Shown here in pieces: positions 45,817-54,040 of a stretch of DNA of 64,000 nucleotides. The stretch's first letter is position 1. Each line of letters starts with the position of its first letter. Below the pieces are notes generated by a model. The model did not search any database. It was not told the origin of the DNA and worked only from the letters and a program-made list of their open reading frames with translations. Both the position numbers and the translations under genes were made by a program. Location of the stretch: positions 124,001 through 188,000 of the forward strand of contig NZ_JAGQCV010000002.1 of assembly GCF_024346375.1 (NCBI RefSeq), read 5' to 3'. The DNA is from Synechococcus sp. ATX 2A4. Lineage in GTDB: Bacteria > Cyanobacteriota > Cyanobacteriia > PCC-6307 > Cyanobiaceae.

Positions 45817-46334
45817 TTCTGGTCACGGTGGGCACCGAGCAGTTTCCCTTCAACCGCCTGATGCATTGGATCGAGCTGCTGCTGGAGCACGGTCTGATCG
45901 ATGAAGAGGTGGTGGTGCAGTACGGCACCTGCACCGAGCTGCCCAGTGGCACCACGGTGTATCGCCTGTTGAACGAAGACCGCTTCCGGGCGCTGATCGA
46001 CCGGGCTCGGCTGGTGATCTCCCACTGCGGCGAGGGATCGGTGTTGCTCCTCGATCGTCTGGCCAAGCCCTATCTGCTGGTGCCCCGCGCTGCCCGATTC
46101 CAGGAGCACGTCGATGACCACCAGGTGGAACTGGCCATGGCCCTGGCCCAGATGGGGGTGCCGGTGGGCTGGACCCCGGCCGATCTGGTGCGCTTCCTGG
46201 TGGCGCCGTCTCATGTGTCAGTCTCCGACCTCTCCCAGGCTTCCGCTGCCCTGCTGTGCCGCCGGCTGGAGGAACGGTTCGGTGCGATGGCTGGCCAGTC
46301 CCGCTGCCTGCCCGCCTCCCCTCTCGCCAGTTAA
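45813..46334 (+). CDS. Alg13-like glycosyltransferase catalytic subunit (PssE/CpsG type)
   Basis: This 173-residue protein of the glycosyltransferase 28 C-terminal family is the catalytic half of the split enzyme. Characteristic sequence is MILVTVGTEQFPFNRLMHWI (residues 1-20), the UDP-sugar-site motif ISHCGEGSVLLLDRLAKPYL, and RFQEHVDDHQVELAMAL. The Alg13 family normally reads HxGxGS; here HCGEGS. The start overlaps the Alg14-like stop. The STAS-transferase fusion starts 9 bp after its stop. Confidence 0.9.
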   Translation: MILVTVGTEQFPFNRLMHWIELLLEHGLIDEEVVVQYGTCTELPSGTTVYRLLNEDRFRALIDRARLVISHCGEGSVLLLDRLAKPYLLVPRAARFQEHVDDHQVELAMALAQMGVPVGWTPADLVRFLVAPSHVSVSDLSQASAALLCRRLEERFGAMAGQSRCLPASPLAS

Positions 46335-46343
46335 GCCCCAGAG

Positions 46344-47369
46344 ATGTCTTCCTCCTCCCCTGCAGCCGCCACACCACCACCGCCTGAGCCGGAGGAGTTC
46401 GTGCTCACCCGACACCAGGGCCGTCTGCTGATTCAGCTGCCGCCCCGGCTCACGGTGGCCGAAGCGGTACGGTTCCGGGAAGGCTTCAGCCACTGGCTGG
46501 ACCACCCGTCGCCACCGGCTGCGGTGATCCTCGATTTCGGCCGCACCTCGCTGATCGACAGCAGTGGCATCGGCGCCCTGGTGAGCACCCTCAAAACCGC
46601 CCGCAGCCGCTCGATTCCGCTACGGGCCTGGAGCGTGAACCGGCAGGTGAGCCTGGCGCTCACCATGACCGGCCTGGACGGGGTGCTGGCGTTGATGCCC
46701 CACACAGAAGGGGTGTCACCCCATCCGGGGCACAAGGAGGATCAGCGCCCGCCGCTCACCCATCCCTCGGTGCGTTGCCCCTGGAAACGCCTGTTGGATG
46801 TGGTCGGCGCGCTGGTGGGCCTGGCGATCACGGCGGTGCTGCTGGTGCCTATCGCGGTGGCGATCCGGCTCGACAGCCCAGGCCCGATCCTGTTCAGCCA
46901 GGTGCGTTGCGGCTGGATGGGCCGTCACTTCCGCATCTGGAAGTTCCGCTCGATGGTGCCCAACGCCGAGCTGCTCAAGGGACAGGTGGCCAACCAGGCC
47001 GAGGGGGCCTTCTTCAAGAACGCCAACGATCCGCGCATCACCCGCGTCGGCCGAATCCTGCGCAAGACCAGCCTCGATGAACTGCCCCAGTTCTGGAATG
47101 TGCTTTGGGGCGACATGAGCCTGATCGGCACCCGCCCTGCCACCCCCGATGAAGTGAACCAGTACGCCGTGCCCAACTGGCAGCGTTTTGATGTCAAACC
47201 CGGCCTGAGCGGCGAGTGGCAGGTGAGCGGCCGCTCCTTGATCCGCCAGTTCGAGGATGTGATCCAGCTTGACCTGCGCTATCAGAGGAATTGGTCGTTC
47301 GTCTACGACCTCAAGCTGATCGTTCGCACAGTATTGGTGATCTTCAACCGCAACAGCGGCGCCTCCTGA
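46344..47369 (+). CDS. STAS domain fused to an initiating sugar-phosphate transferase
   Basis: This 341-residue protein is a fusion. Residues 18-118 form a STAS domain with an intact phosphorylation loop (Asp72-Ser73-Ser74-Gly75 in SLIDSSGIGALV). Residues 146-341 are a polyprenyl-phosphate sugar-1-phosphate transferase of the WcaJ/PglC type: one membrane/re-entrant helix (LLDVVGALVGLAITAVLLVP), the motif WKFRSMVPNAE, the catalytic Asp245-Glu246 in KTSLDELPQFWNVLWGDMS, and IGTRPATPDE. The N-terminal membrane domain of WcaJ-type enzymes is replaced by STAS. It would start exopolysaccharide repeat-unit synthesis. The RsbW-like gene follows 7 bp downstream, the natural kinase for the STAS serine. 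Regulation is inferred; the architecture is read directly. Confidence 0.93.
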   Translation: MSSSSPAAATPPPPEPEEFVLTRHQGRLLIQLPPRLTVAEAVRFREGFSHWLDHPSPPAAVILDFGRTSLIDSSGIGALVSTLKTARSRSIPLRAWSVNRQVSLALTMTGLDGVLALMPHTEGVSPHPGHKEDQRPPLTHPSVRCPWKRLLDVVGALVGLAITAVLLVPIAVAIRLDSPGPILFSQVRCGWMGRHFRIWKFRSMVPNAELLKGQVANQAEGAFFKNANDPRITRVGRILRKTSLDELPQFWNVLWGDMSLIGTRPATPDEVNQYAVPNWQRFDVKPGLSGEWQVSGRSLIRQFEDVIQLDLRYQRNWSFVYDLKLIVRTVLVIFNRNSGAS

Positions 47370-47376
47370 ACCACCG

Positions 47377-47868
47377 ATGGCGCCGTCTTTTCCTTGTTAC
47401 AGCGCACACCTGCCCCTGGCCAGCAGCCTGACGGCGGTGGAGCAGCTGCTGGGCTGGTTTGAGGGGTGCCGCAGCGCGGCCCCAGGGGCGGCCCAGCTGC
47501 CCGAGAGGATGTGGCTGGAAGCCCAGATGGCCCTTGTCGAAGGCTTCACCAATGCGGTGCGCCATGCCCATCAGGGGCTGGAGCCGGCACCCGCCGTGCA
47601 GCTTGAGCTGGAGCTGAGCCCCGCGGGTCTGGAGCTGCGCATCACCGATGCCGGCGCCCCCTTTGATCTGACGGCGGCCTGGGAGCGGCTGGCGGCGGAA
47701 CTGGCCGCCCAGGCCGACGACCCGCTGGAACGTGAAGCCCACTGGGGCCTGATTCTGCTGCTCAAGCTTCAGCAGGAGCGCGGCTGGCAGATCGACTACT
47801 GCCCCTGCGAGCACGGCGGCAACGTGCTGCGCTTGCAGCACAGCTTCGAAGCGGTTGCGCTTTGCTGA
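47377..47868 (+). CDS. RsbW-like serine kinase (HATPase) protein
   Basis: This 163-residue single-domain protein has the GHKL ATPase fold of SpoIIAB/RsbW kinases. The N box is in EAQMALVEGFTNAVRHAHQG with Asn59, G1 is ITDAGAPFDLTAAWERL, and G2-like sequence is HWGLILLLKLQQE. Such proteins bind a partner and phosphorylate STAS domains on Ser/Thr. It starts 7 bp after the STAS-transferase fusion, so that protein is the likely substrate. No sigma factor is encoded nearby. Confidence 0.9.
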   Translation: MAPSFPCYSAHLPLASSLTAVEQLLGWFEGCRSAAPGAAQLPERMWLEAQMALVEGFTNAVRHAHQGLEPAPAVQLELELSPAGLELRITDAGAPFDLTAAWERLAAELAAQADDPLEREAHWGLILLLKLQQERGWQIDYCPCEHGGNVLRLQHSFEAVALC

Positions 47869-47901
47869 TTGCTGCAGCCGAGAGCCTGCAGCAGCCACGG
47901 C

Positions 47902-48288
47902 TCAGAAAAACATCTCGAAGCGCTCCGGATGGCACCAGGCTGGATGTAGCCACGACCAGCGGGTCCAGATCGAGAGGTAGTAGTTGGTGCCACCCGGTCC
48001 CTGCCCCCATCCGTTGCCGAGCAGTTTGCCCCAGCGAATCGGCGGCTGAGCAGCGCTGCATTCACCGCTGCCAGCCCCTGGCAAGGCGCCGGCCCTGCGG
48101 CCGTTGCCGTACAGGATCTCCCGACCGCGGTAGGCGAAGCGGGGTTCGATCGGGCCGCCAACCGCCTGCCCTTCCAGGCGGAACCACACCTTCTTGCTCC
48201 TGTTGAACAGCCAGAAGGACCAGGAACAGAGCGGCGCAGGCCTGTCGTTGCAGTAGGTGTAGGCCAAACCTTGGCGCGATTGGAGCAT
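47902..48288 (-). CDS. Hypothetical Trp/Gly-rich protein
   Basis: The protein is 128 residues if started at ATG 48288. It is rich in Trp and Gly (LCSWSFWLFNRSKKVWFRLE, GKLLGNGWGQGPGGTNYYLS, TRWSWLHPAWCHPERFEMFF) and has several Cys residues, so it looks like a beta-sandwich carbohydrate-binding or exported domain. No signal peptide follows this start, so the true start may lie upstream and overlap the GAF-GGDEF gene, or an N-terminal part may be lost. I do not recognise the family. It is close to the exopolysaccharide cluster but on the other strand. Confidence 0.5.
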   Translation of the reverse strand: MLQSRQGLAYTYCNDRPAPLCSWSFWLFNRSKKVWFRLEGQAVGGPIEPRFAYRGREILYGNGRRAGALPGAGSGECSAAQPPIRWGKLLGNGWGQGPGGTNYYLSIWTRWSWLHPAWCHPERFEMFF

Positions 48289-48353
48289 GCTCGCGGGGAG
48301 CCGGCGCAGCAAAGGCCCATCATCCCCGCCACTGGCCCCCCCTGATTGCCGGC

Positions 48354-49334
48354 TCAGCTCCTGGTGGGAGCCTGCCCGCTGCCACCGCTCCGTGCCAGGA
48401 ACAGGCTGTTTTCTCCGCGGATCAACAGCTCCACGATGTTGGTGTCTTCTGGCAGCAGGCACGAAATCGCGCAGCGCAGCGGCCGCTGCGGGGCCGTGCA
48501 AACCGCCGAGCTCGCCAAGCGGGCTTGCAGGTCGCCGCAAACTTGGCGAGCCCGCTCCGCATTGGCGTCCACGAGCAGCAGCGAAAACTGATCGCTGCCC
48601 ACCCGGCCCAGCAGGTCGGCGGCGGTGGTGGTGGCCCGCAGGTCCTCCCCCAGCCCGATCAACAACCGCTCGACCGCGTCCTGGCCGGCGCTCTTGGCGG
48701 CGGACTCCAGATGGGGAGCTGCCACCGACACCAGCGCCAGCGACGTGTCCGTGCGGCGGGCCCGCTCAAACTCCTTGCCGGCCAGAAACAGAAACGGGGC
48801 CCGGTGGAACAGCCCCGTGAGCAGGCAATGGGAAGACATCTCCCGCAAGGCCACTTCGCGGGTCACCTGGGCGGCGAGCAACTGAAGCAGATGCAGTTGC
48901 TGATCACTGAGGTTGCCAGGTTGGCGGTCGATCACGCAGAGCGTGCCGAGCGGTTGGCCATTGGGGGCCAACAGGGGCATGCCGGCATAGAAACGGATCG
49001 ACGGGTCCCCAAGCACAAGCGGGTTGGTGCTGAAGCGCGGATCGAGCGAGGCATCAGGCACCACCAGCGGCTCCCGCCCGGCGACGGCGTGGGCGCAGAA
49101 GGCCAGCTCCCTTGGGGTTTCCAGCGCGTCAAGGCCCTGCCGCGACAGAAACCGTTGCCGGTGCTGATCCACCAGCGAAATCAGGGCGATCGGTTTGTCC
49201 AGAATGGCGGCAGCCAGTTCAGTGATGCGATCGAGATGCTCATCGGCGGGCTTGTCGAGCAGCAATACCCTCTCCAGCGTTCTCAGGCGCTCCTCTTCGT
49301 CGGCGGGGAGTGGATAATCGGGAAACGGTGCCAT
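48354..49334 (-). CDS. GAF domain protein with degenerate GGDEF domain
   Basis: This 326-residue protein contains a GAF domain (residues 25-165), including LDKPIALISLVDQHRQRF and MPLLAPNGQPLGTLCVID, typical of cyanobacterial GAF sensors. A GGDEF-like domain follows (about 170-315). The signature reads LLGRVGSDQFSLLL, so GGDEF has become GSDQF, and the upstream D-x-LT-G-L-x-N-R region is also altered (SSHCLLTGLFHRAPF). The diguanylate cyclase activity is therefore probably lost; it could serve as a binding or dimer module. The gene is not clearly part of a two-component set. Confidence 0.85.
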   Translation of the reverse strand: MAPFPDYPLPADEEERLRTLERVLLLDKPADEHLDRITELAAAILDKPIALISLVDQHRQRFLSRQGLDALETPRELAFCAHAVAGREPLVVPDASLDPRFSTNPLVLGDPSIRFYAGMPLLAPNGQPLGTLCVIDRQPGNLSDQQLHLLQLLAAQVTREVALREMSSHCLLTGLFHRAPFLFLAGKEFERARRTDTSLALVSVAAPHLESAAKSAGQDAVERLLIGLGEDLRATTTAADLLGRVGSDQFSLLLVDANAERARQVCGDLQARLASSAVCTAPQRPLRCAISCLLPEDTNIVELLIRGENSLFLARSGGSGQAPTRS

Positions 49335-49450
49335 CCACGAATCGTACGAAGTGGCTCCGCCACCGCTGGAGTCGCGCCCGAGACGTCATGGTCGCCGCTT
49401 TGATCAACCACGACAGAAGGGCACGCGCCGTGGTTGGCGTTGTGACCTCC

Positions 49451-50080
49451 ATGGGGCTTGACCAAGACAGACAAAAGGCACTCCCGCTGCCACTGGTGAG
49501 GGGTCGATGCCGCGTCTCCCAGGGTCAGTCCTGGTGGCGCACCAACGCCCGGTCGCTGACGGCCGCCGCATTGGTGCTGGCGGCCACGCCTCCGGCCCTG
49601 GCGGCCCCGCTGGCGGGGGTGCCCGCGGCCCTGGTGCAGCGGCCCGATCGCCATCTGGTGCTGCAACGCCGCCAGCGGCGCCTGCTGGTGCTGGAGGCAG
49701 GCGAGCTGATCCGCACCTACCCGGTGGCGGTGGGGATGCCCGGCTGGGACACGCCGGTGGGACGCTTCGAGGTGCTCAACATGCAGGTGAATCCGGTGTG
49801 GGAGCACCCGGCCAAAGGCACCCGCATCGGTCCGGGGCCCGCCAACCCGCTCGGCAGCCGCTGGATCGGTTTCCAGAAGGATTGCTCAGGTCGCCGCGGT
49901 GTCAGTGGCGATCAGGTGCTGGATCTGCAGGGCTGCTTGATGACCGGCTTTCACGGCACCCCGCACCGCTGGACCGTGGGCCGGGCCGTGTCCCACGGCT
50001 GCGTGCGTCTGCACGACGAAAGCGTGCAGGAGTTGTATGGGCTGGTGCAGGTGGGCACCTCGGTCACGGTCCTGCCCTGA
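49451..50080 (+). CDS. L,D-transpeptidase (YkuD family)
   Basis: This 209-residue exported protein probably crosslinks peptidoglycan 3-3 in the periplasm. A signal sequence (ARSLTAAALVLAATPPALAA) follows a polar N-terminus. The YkuD catalytic domain includes VQRPDRHLVLQRRQRRLLV, PVGRFEVLNMQVNPVWEHPA, the His in LMTGFHGTPHRW and the catalytic Cys in AVSHGCVRLHDESV. ATG 49451 was chosen as the nearest ATG before the signal sequence; an earlier in-frame ATG (49310) lies opposite the GAF-GGDEF gene start. Confidence 0.9.
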   Translation: MGLDQDRQKALPLPLVRGRCRVSQGQSWWRTNARSLTAAALVLAATPPALAAPLAGVPAALVQRPDRHLVLQRRQRRLLVLEAGELIRTYPVAVGMPGWDTPVGRFEVLNMQVNPVWEHPAKGTRIGPGPANPLGSRWIGFQKDCSGRRGVSGDQVLDLQGCLMTGFHGTPHRWTVGRAVSHGCVRLHDESVQELYGLVQVGTSVTVLP

Positions 50081-50122
50081 GGGAGCCCCCGTAGAGTTCG
50101 GCCCTGCCGATCGGGTCTTCAG

Positions 50123-51667
50123 ATGCGTGTGCTGTTCGCCGCCGCCGAATGTGCTCCGATGGTGAAGGTGGGTGGCATGGGGGATGTGGTGGGTTCGCTT
50201 CCCCCAGCCCTTGCTGCACTCGGCCACGACGTGCGTTTGATTCTTCCCGGTTACGGCCGGCTGTGGAGCCAGCTGTCGATTCCCAGTGAACCGATCTGGC
50301 GGGGCTGGGCGATGGGCACGGATTTCGCGGTCTACGCCACCTCTCACCCCACCAATGGCCTGCCTCTTTATTTGGTGGGGCATCCGGTGTTCGATCCGGA
50401 GCGCATCTATGGCGGCGACGACGAGGACTGGCGCTTCACCTTCTTCGCCAATGCGATATCTGAGTTCGCCTGGAACCACTGGAAGCCCGATGTTCTGCAT
50501 TGCCATGACTGGCACACCGGCATGATCCCGGTGTGGATGCATCAGGACCCGGAGATCAGCACGGTCTTCACCATCCACAACCTGCGCTATCAGGGCCCCT
50601 GGCGCTGGAAACTCGACCGCATGACCTGGTGCCCCTGGTACATGCAGGGGGATCACACGATGGCGGCGGCCTTGCTTTACGCCGATCGGGTGAATGCGGT
50701 GTCCCCTACCTACGCGATGGAGATCTGCACGCCCGAATACGGAGAGCGCCTCGATGGCCTGCTCAATTACATCAGCGGCAAGCTGCGCGGCATTCTCAAT
50801 GGCATTGACATCGCCGACTGGAATCCCGCCACCGACAAGACCCTGCCTGCCACCTTCAGCGCTGACGACCTGGCACCGCGGGCGACCAACAAGCGGATGC
50901 TGCAGGAACGCATGGGCCTGCGGGTCGACCCTGACACCTATGTGATGGGCATGGTGAGCCGGCTGGTGGATCAGAAGGGGGTGGACCTTCTCCTGCAGGT
51001 GGCTGATCGCGTGCTCGCCTACACCGACAGCCAGATCGTGGTGCTGGGCACCGGCGATCGCAACTACGAGGCGGGGTTGTGGCAGATGGCCCTGGCCCAT
51101 CCCGGCCGGTTCGCGGTGTTCCTCACCTACGACGACGCCCTCTCCCGTCTGATCTATGCCGGCGCCGATGCCTTCCTGATGCCCAGCCGCTTCGAGCCCT
51201 GCGGCATCAGCCAGCTGTTGGCGATGCGCTACGGCTGTATTCCGGTGGTGCGCAAGGTGGGCGGCCTGGTCGACACCGTGCCGGCCCATGTGCCAGCCAC
51301 TCATACCGGCACCGGCTTTTGCTTCGATCGCTATGAGGCGATCGATTTCTACACGGCGATCGTGCGCTCATGGGAGGCCTACCGGCACACCGCCAGCTGG
51401 CAGGACCTGCAGCAGCGGGCCATGCGCGTTGACCACAGCTGGACCCGCTCCGCCCTGGCCTACGACGCGATGTACCGGGAAGTGAAGGGCGTCAAGGAGC
51501 CCTCGCCGAACCGCGAGGCGGTGGAGCAGTTCTCGCTGGGCCAGAAGGCCGATCCGGCGTTGGCAGATGGTGCGGAGCCCCCGGAGCCCCCGGAAGACGC
51601 GCCCCGGCCCAGCCCGGTGGTGTCACGCAACCCGTTCTCGGTATTGCTGCGGCGTGGCAACAGCTGA
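50123..51667 (+). CDS. glgA: Glycogen synthase (ADP-glucose)
   Basis: GlgA extends alpha-1,4-glucan chains with ADP-glucose in the cytosol. The 514-residue GT5 protein starts [20 protein letters not shown], with the substrate-site KVGGMGDVV motif. The C-terminal GT-B domain has [11 protein letters not shown]-like sequence ([16 protein letters not shown]) and the donor-site stretch [20 protein letters not shown]. An acidic Pro-rich tail of about 30 residues follows. It cooperates with glgB at the left edge of the window. The following gene starts 47 bp after its stop. Confidence 0.97.
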   Translation: MRVLFAAAECAPMVKVGGMGDVVGSLPPALAALGHDVRLILPGYGRLWSQLSIPSEPIWRGWAMGTDFAVYATSHPTNGLPLYLVGHPVFDPERIYGGDDEDWRFTFFANAISEFAWNHWKPDVLHCHDWHTGMIPVWMHQDPEISTVFTIHNLRYQGPWRWKLDRMTWCPWYMQGDHTMAAALLYADRVNAVSPTYAMEICTPEYGERLDGLLNYISGKLRGILNGIDIADWNPATDKTLPATFSADDLAPRATNKRMLQERMGLRVDPDTYVMGMVSRLVDQKGVDLLLQVADRVLAYTDSQIVVLGTGDRNYEAGLWQMALAHPGRFAVFLTYDDALSRLIYAGADAFLMPSRFEPCGISQLLAMRYGCIPVVRKVGGLVDTVPAHVPATHTGTGFCFDRYEAIDFYTAIVRSWEAYRHTASWQDLQQRAMRVDHSWTRSALAYDAMYREVKGVKEPSPNREAVEQFSLGQKADPALADGAEPPEPPEDAPRPSPVVSRNPFSVLLRRGNS

Positions 51668-51714
51668 GCAGGCTGTGTTGCCCTGATCCGCCTGCCCCCT
51701 CCTGAGCCTGGCCC

Positions 51715-52524
51715 ATGACGGACCCGGAACCCGGCCGCTCCCCACTCCCGGCGCTCTACAGCAGCCCCTGGAGTGCCCTTGGCCGTGACCTGCGCGCCGT
51801 GCTCGCCAGCCTGCGGCTGAAGGCCCAGGAGTTGTGGCGGCGCAACCGGCAGGCTGATCTGATCGTGCCCGGCTTCTGGCCGCGGTCGCTGGCGCCGTTC
51901 TTCTGGCCGGCGTTGCTGCTGCTGGCGTTGCTGGGGTTGCTGGGTTTTACGGGCGGTGTGGGGCTGTTGCGTGGCCGTTCGGTGCCCCTGGTGTCCCCGG
52001 CGATGCCGCTCAAGCCCCTCGGCGAAATCCCCGGTGAGCCTTCCGGGCTTCAGCGCTCCCCGGCCCGGGATTCCCTGAGCTTCAGGAGTTCTGATTCCGC
52101 CGATCCTGAGCCGTCTGGAGAGCTTCGAGGGATGTCACCGGGATCGCCCGCACCGAGCGCATCTCCTTCACCCCCATCGCTTCCCGCTCCATCGCTTTCC
52201 ACACCGCCGGAGCCAGCCCCGCCCGAACCCACGCCACCGGCGATCGAGCCCCTGCTGCAGCTGTTGGCTGACCAGGATCCGCAGCAGCTGATCCGGGCCG
52301 CCCGCCCCCATCCCGCCAGCGGCACCCTGGAGTTGGAACTGGCCGCCGCCGCCGATCGGCTCAGCGCCCAGGAGCGCCAGCTGCAGGCGAACCTCTGGCT
52401 GGAGCGGGCCCGCGCCCTCGGCTACGACAGCCTGGAACTCACCGATGGCGACGGCCTGCTGTTGGGCCGCCCTGCCTGGGTGGGAGGGGGCATGATCCTT
52501 CTCGATCACCAGGCTGGGAGCTGA
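51715..52524 (+). CDS. Hypothetical single-pass membrane protein
   Basis: This is a 269-residue protein with a cytosolic N-terminus, one membrane helix (about residues 61-86, PFFWPALLLLALLGLLGF) and a long Ser/Pro-rich linker (SPAPSASPSPPSLPAPS). A small globular C-terminal domain of about 100 residues (PLLQLLADQDPQQLIRAARP, LNLWLERARALGYDSLELTD-like sequence) completes it. I do not recognise the family, but similar layouts occur in picocyanobacteria beside murF. It starts 4 bp upstream of murF (stop 52524, next start 52529), so the two are co-transcribed; a role in the envelope is possible but only by context. Confidence 0.68.
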   Translation: MTDPEPGRSPLPALYSSPWSALGRDLRAVLASLRLKAQELWRRNRQADLIVPGFWPRSLAPFFWPALLLLALLGLLGFTGGVGLLRGRSVPLVSPAMPLKPLGEIPGEPSGLQRSPARDSLSFRSSDSADPEPSGELRGMSPGSPAPSASPSPPSLPAPSLSTPPEPAPPEPTPPAIEPLLQLLADQDPQQLIRAARPHPASGTLELELAAAADRLSAQERQLQANLWLERARALGYDSLELTDGDGLLLGRPAWVGGGMILLDHQAGS

Positions 52525-52528
52525 GCGG

Positions 52529-54040
52529 ATGCGGCTGGAGCAACTCGTGGCGCTCTGGGGCGACCCCATCGGTGGGGCTCTCGATCCCGCCCTGCCGCTG
52601 CCCCGGGTCTGCACCGACAGCCGGGCCCTGCAACCGGGCGATCTGTTTGTGCCGCTCACGGGCGAATTGCACGACGGCCATCGGTTTCTGGCCCAGGCGG
52701 CTGAAGCCGGCGCCCTGGCCGCCCTGATCGACCGCACCCGCGCAGCGGAGCGGCCCGCTGCCCTGCCCGCCTGGCCGGTGGACGACACCCAGCTGGCCTA
52801 CCAGCAGCTGGCGCGGGCTTGGCGCGAGCAACTGGCGGCACCGGTGATCGCCGTGACCGGCTCCGCCGGCAAGACCACCACCCGCGAACTGGTGCGCGCC
52901 GTTCTGGCTCCCCTGGGGCCGGTGCTGGCCACCAGCGGCAATGAGAACAACGATGTGGGCGTGCCGCTCACCCTGCTCAAAGCCCGCTCCAGCGATGCGG
53001 CCGTGGTGGTGGAGATGGGCATGCGCGGTCTGGGAGAAATCGAGCGGCTCTCCCGCTGCGCGCGGCCCGATGTGGTGGTGATCACCAACATCGGCACGGC
53101 CCACATCGGCCGGCTCGGCAGCCGTGAGGCCATTGCCCAGGCCAAGTGCGAGATCACGGCTGCCCTCAGCCCCGCCGGCCTGGTGGTGATTCCCGCTGGC
53201 GATCCCCTGCTCGAGCAGGCCCTGGGCGCCGTGTGGAGCGGCCGGGTGCGGCGCGTGGCGCTCATCGGCGATGCCGCCGCTGATGTTGTCCATGGTTCTG
53301 GCGATGCCGCCGTCCTGCTCGGCCAGATCGAAGGAGATCCCGGCGCAGCCGACGGCGCCTGGCTGAAGCTGCTTGCCGGCCCTGGAATTGCTGAAGGCGC
53401 TGCCGCTCTTGCTCCTGTTGCTTCAGCTGAGGGGGCTTCCACTGGCGAGGCTGCCGCTTTGCCTGCGGCGTTTCGGGTGCCCCTGCCGCTTCCCGGGCGC
53501 CACAACGCCCGCAACCTGCTGCTTGCCCTGGCAGTGGCCCTTGAGCTCGGTGTGCGGACCGACCAGCTGCAGGCCCTGCAGGTGGAGGTGCCCGGTGGTC
53601 GCAGCCGCCGGCTGCAGATCGGCGCCGTGCAGGTACTCGACGAGACCTACAACGCCTCCCCCGAAGCGGTGCTGGCGGCCCTCGATCTGCTGGCGGCCCA
53701 GCCAGGGCGTCGCTTTGCTGCCCTGGGCACGATGCTGGAGCTGGGCGAGCAGAGCGAGGCGCTGCACCGCGCCGTGGCACGCCGTGCCGCCGACCTGCAG
53801 CTCGATGGGCTGGTGATCGTGGATGGCGGTGCCACTGGCGCGGCCATGCAGGAGGAGGCCTGCGCTTTGCCGCGGCTGGCCCGTGTACACAGCCCAGCCG
53901 AGGCAGCCGAGGCGTTGTTGCTCTGGCTGCAACCGGGCGATCAGCTGTTGCTCAAGGCCAGCCGCGGCGTGGCCCTGGAACGGGCGATCCCGTTGCTGGC
54001 CGCTCAGCTGGCCGGTGCCGCCGGCGTGGTGCCGGTCTGA
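52529..54040 (+). CDS. murF: UDP-N-acetylmuramoyl-tripeptide--D-Ala-D-Ala ligase
   Basis: MurF adds D-Ala-D-Ala to the peptidoglycan precursor. The 503-residue protein shows the ATP loop [20 protein letters not shown] (about residues 107-126), [17 protein letters not shown], the catalytic [15 protein letters not shown], and [20 protein letters not shown] with the ADP/peptide site. An extra Ala/Gly/Glu-rich stretch (about 255-310) is longer than in most MurF proteins. Its last 37 bp overlap the convergent glmU gene end. Confidence 0.95.
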   Translation: MRLEQLVALWGDPIGGALDPALPLPRVCTDSRALQPGDLFVPLTGELHDGHRFLAQAAEAGALAALIDRTRAAERPAALPAWPVDDTQLAYQQLARAWREQLAAPVIAVTGSAGKTTTRELVRAVLAPLGPVLATSGNENNDVGVPLTLLKARSSDAAVVVEMGMRGLGEIERLSRCARPDVVVITNIGTAHIGRLGSREAIAQAKCEITAALSPAGLVVIPAGDPLLEQALGAVWSGRVRRVALIGDAAADVVHGSGDAAVLLGQIEGDPGAADGAWLKLLAGPGIAEGAAALAPVASAEGASTGEAAALPAAFRVPLPLPGRHNARNLLLALAVALELGVRTDQLQALQVEVPGGRSRRLQIGAVQVLDETYNASPEAVLAALDLLAAQPGRRFAALGTMLELGEQSEALHRAVARRAADLQLDGLVIVDGGATGAAMQEEACALPRLARVHSPAEAAEALLLWLQPGDQLLLKASRGVALERAIPLLAAQLAGAAGVVPV

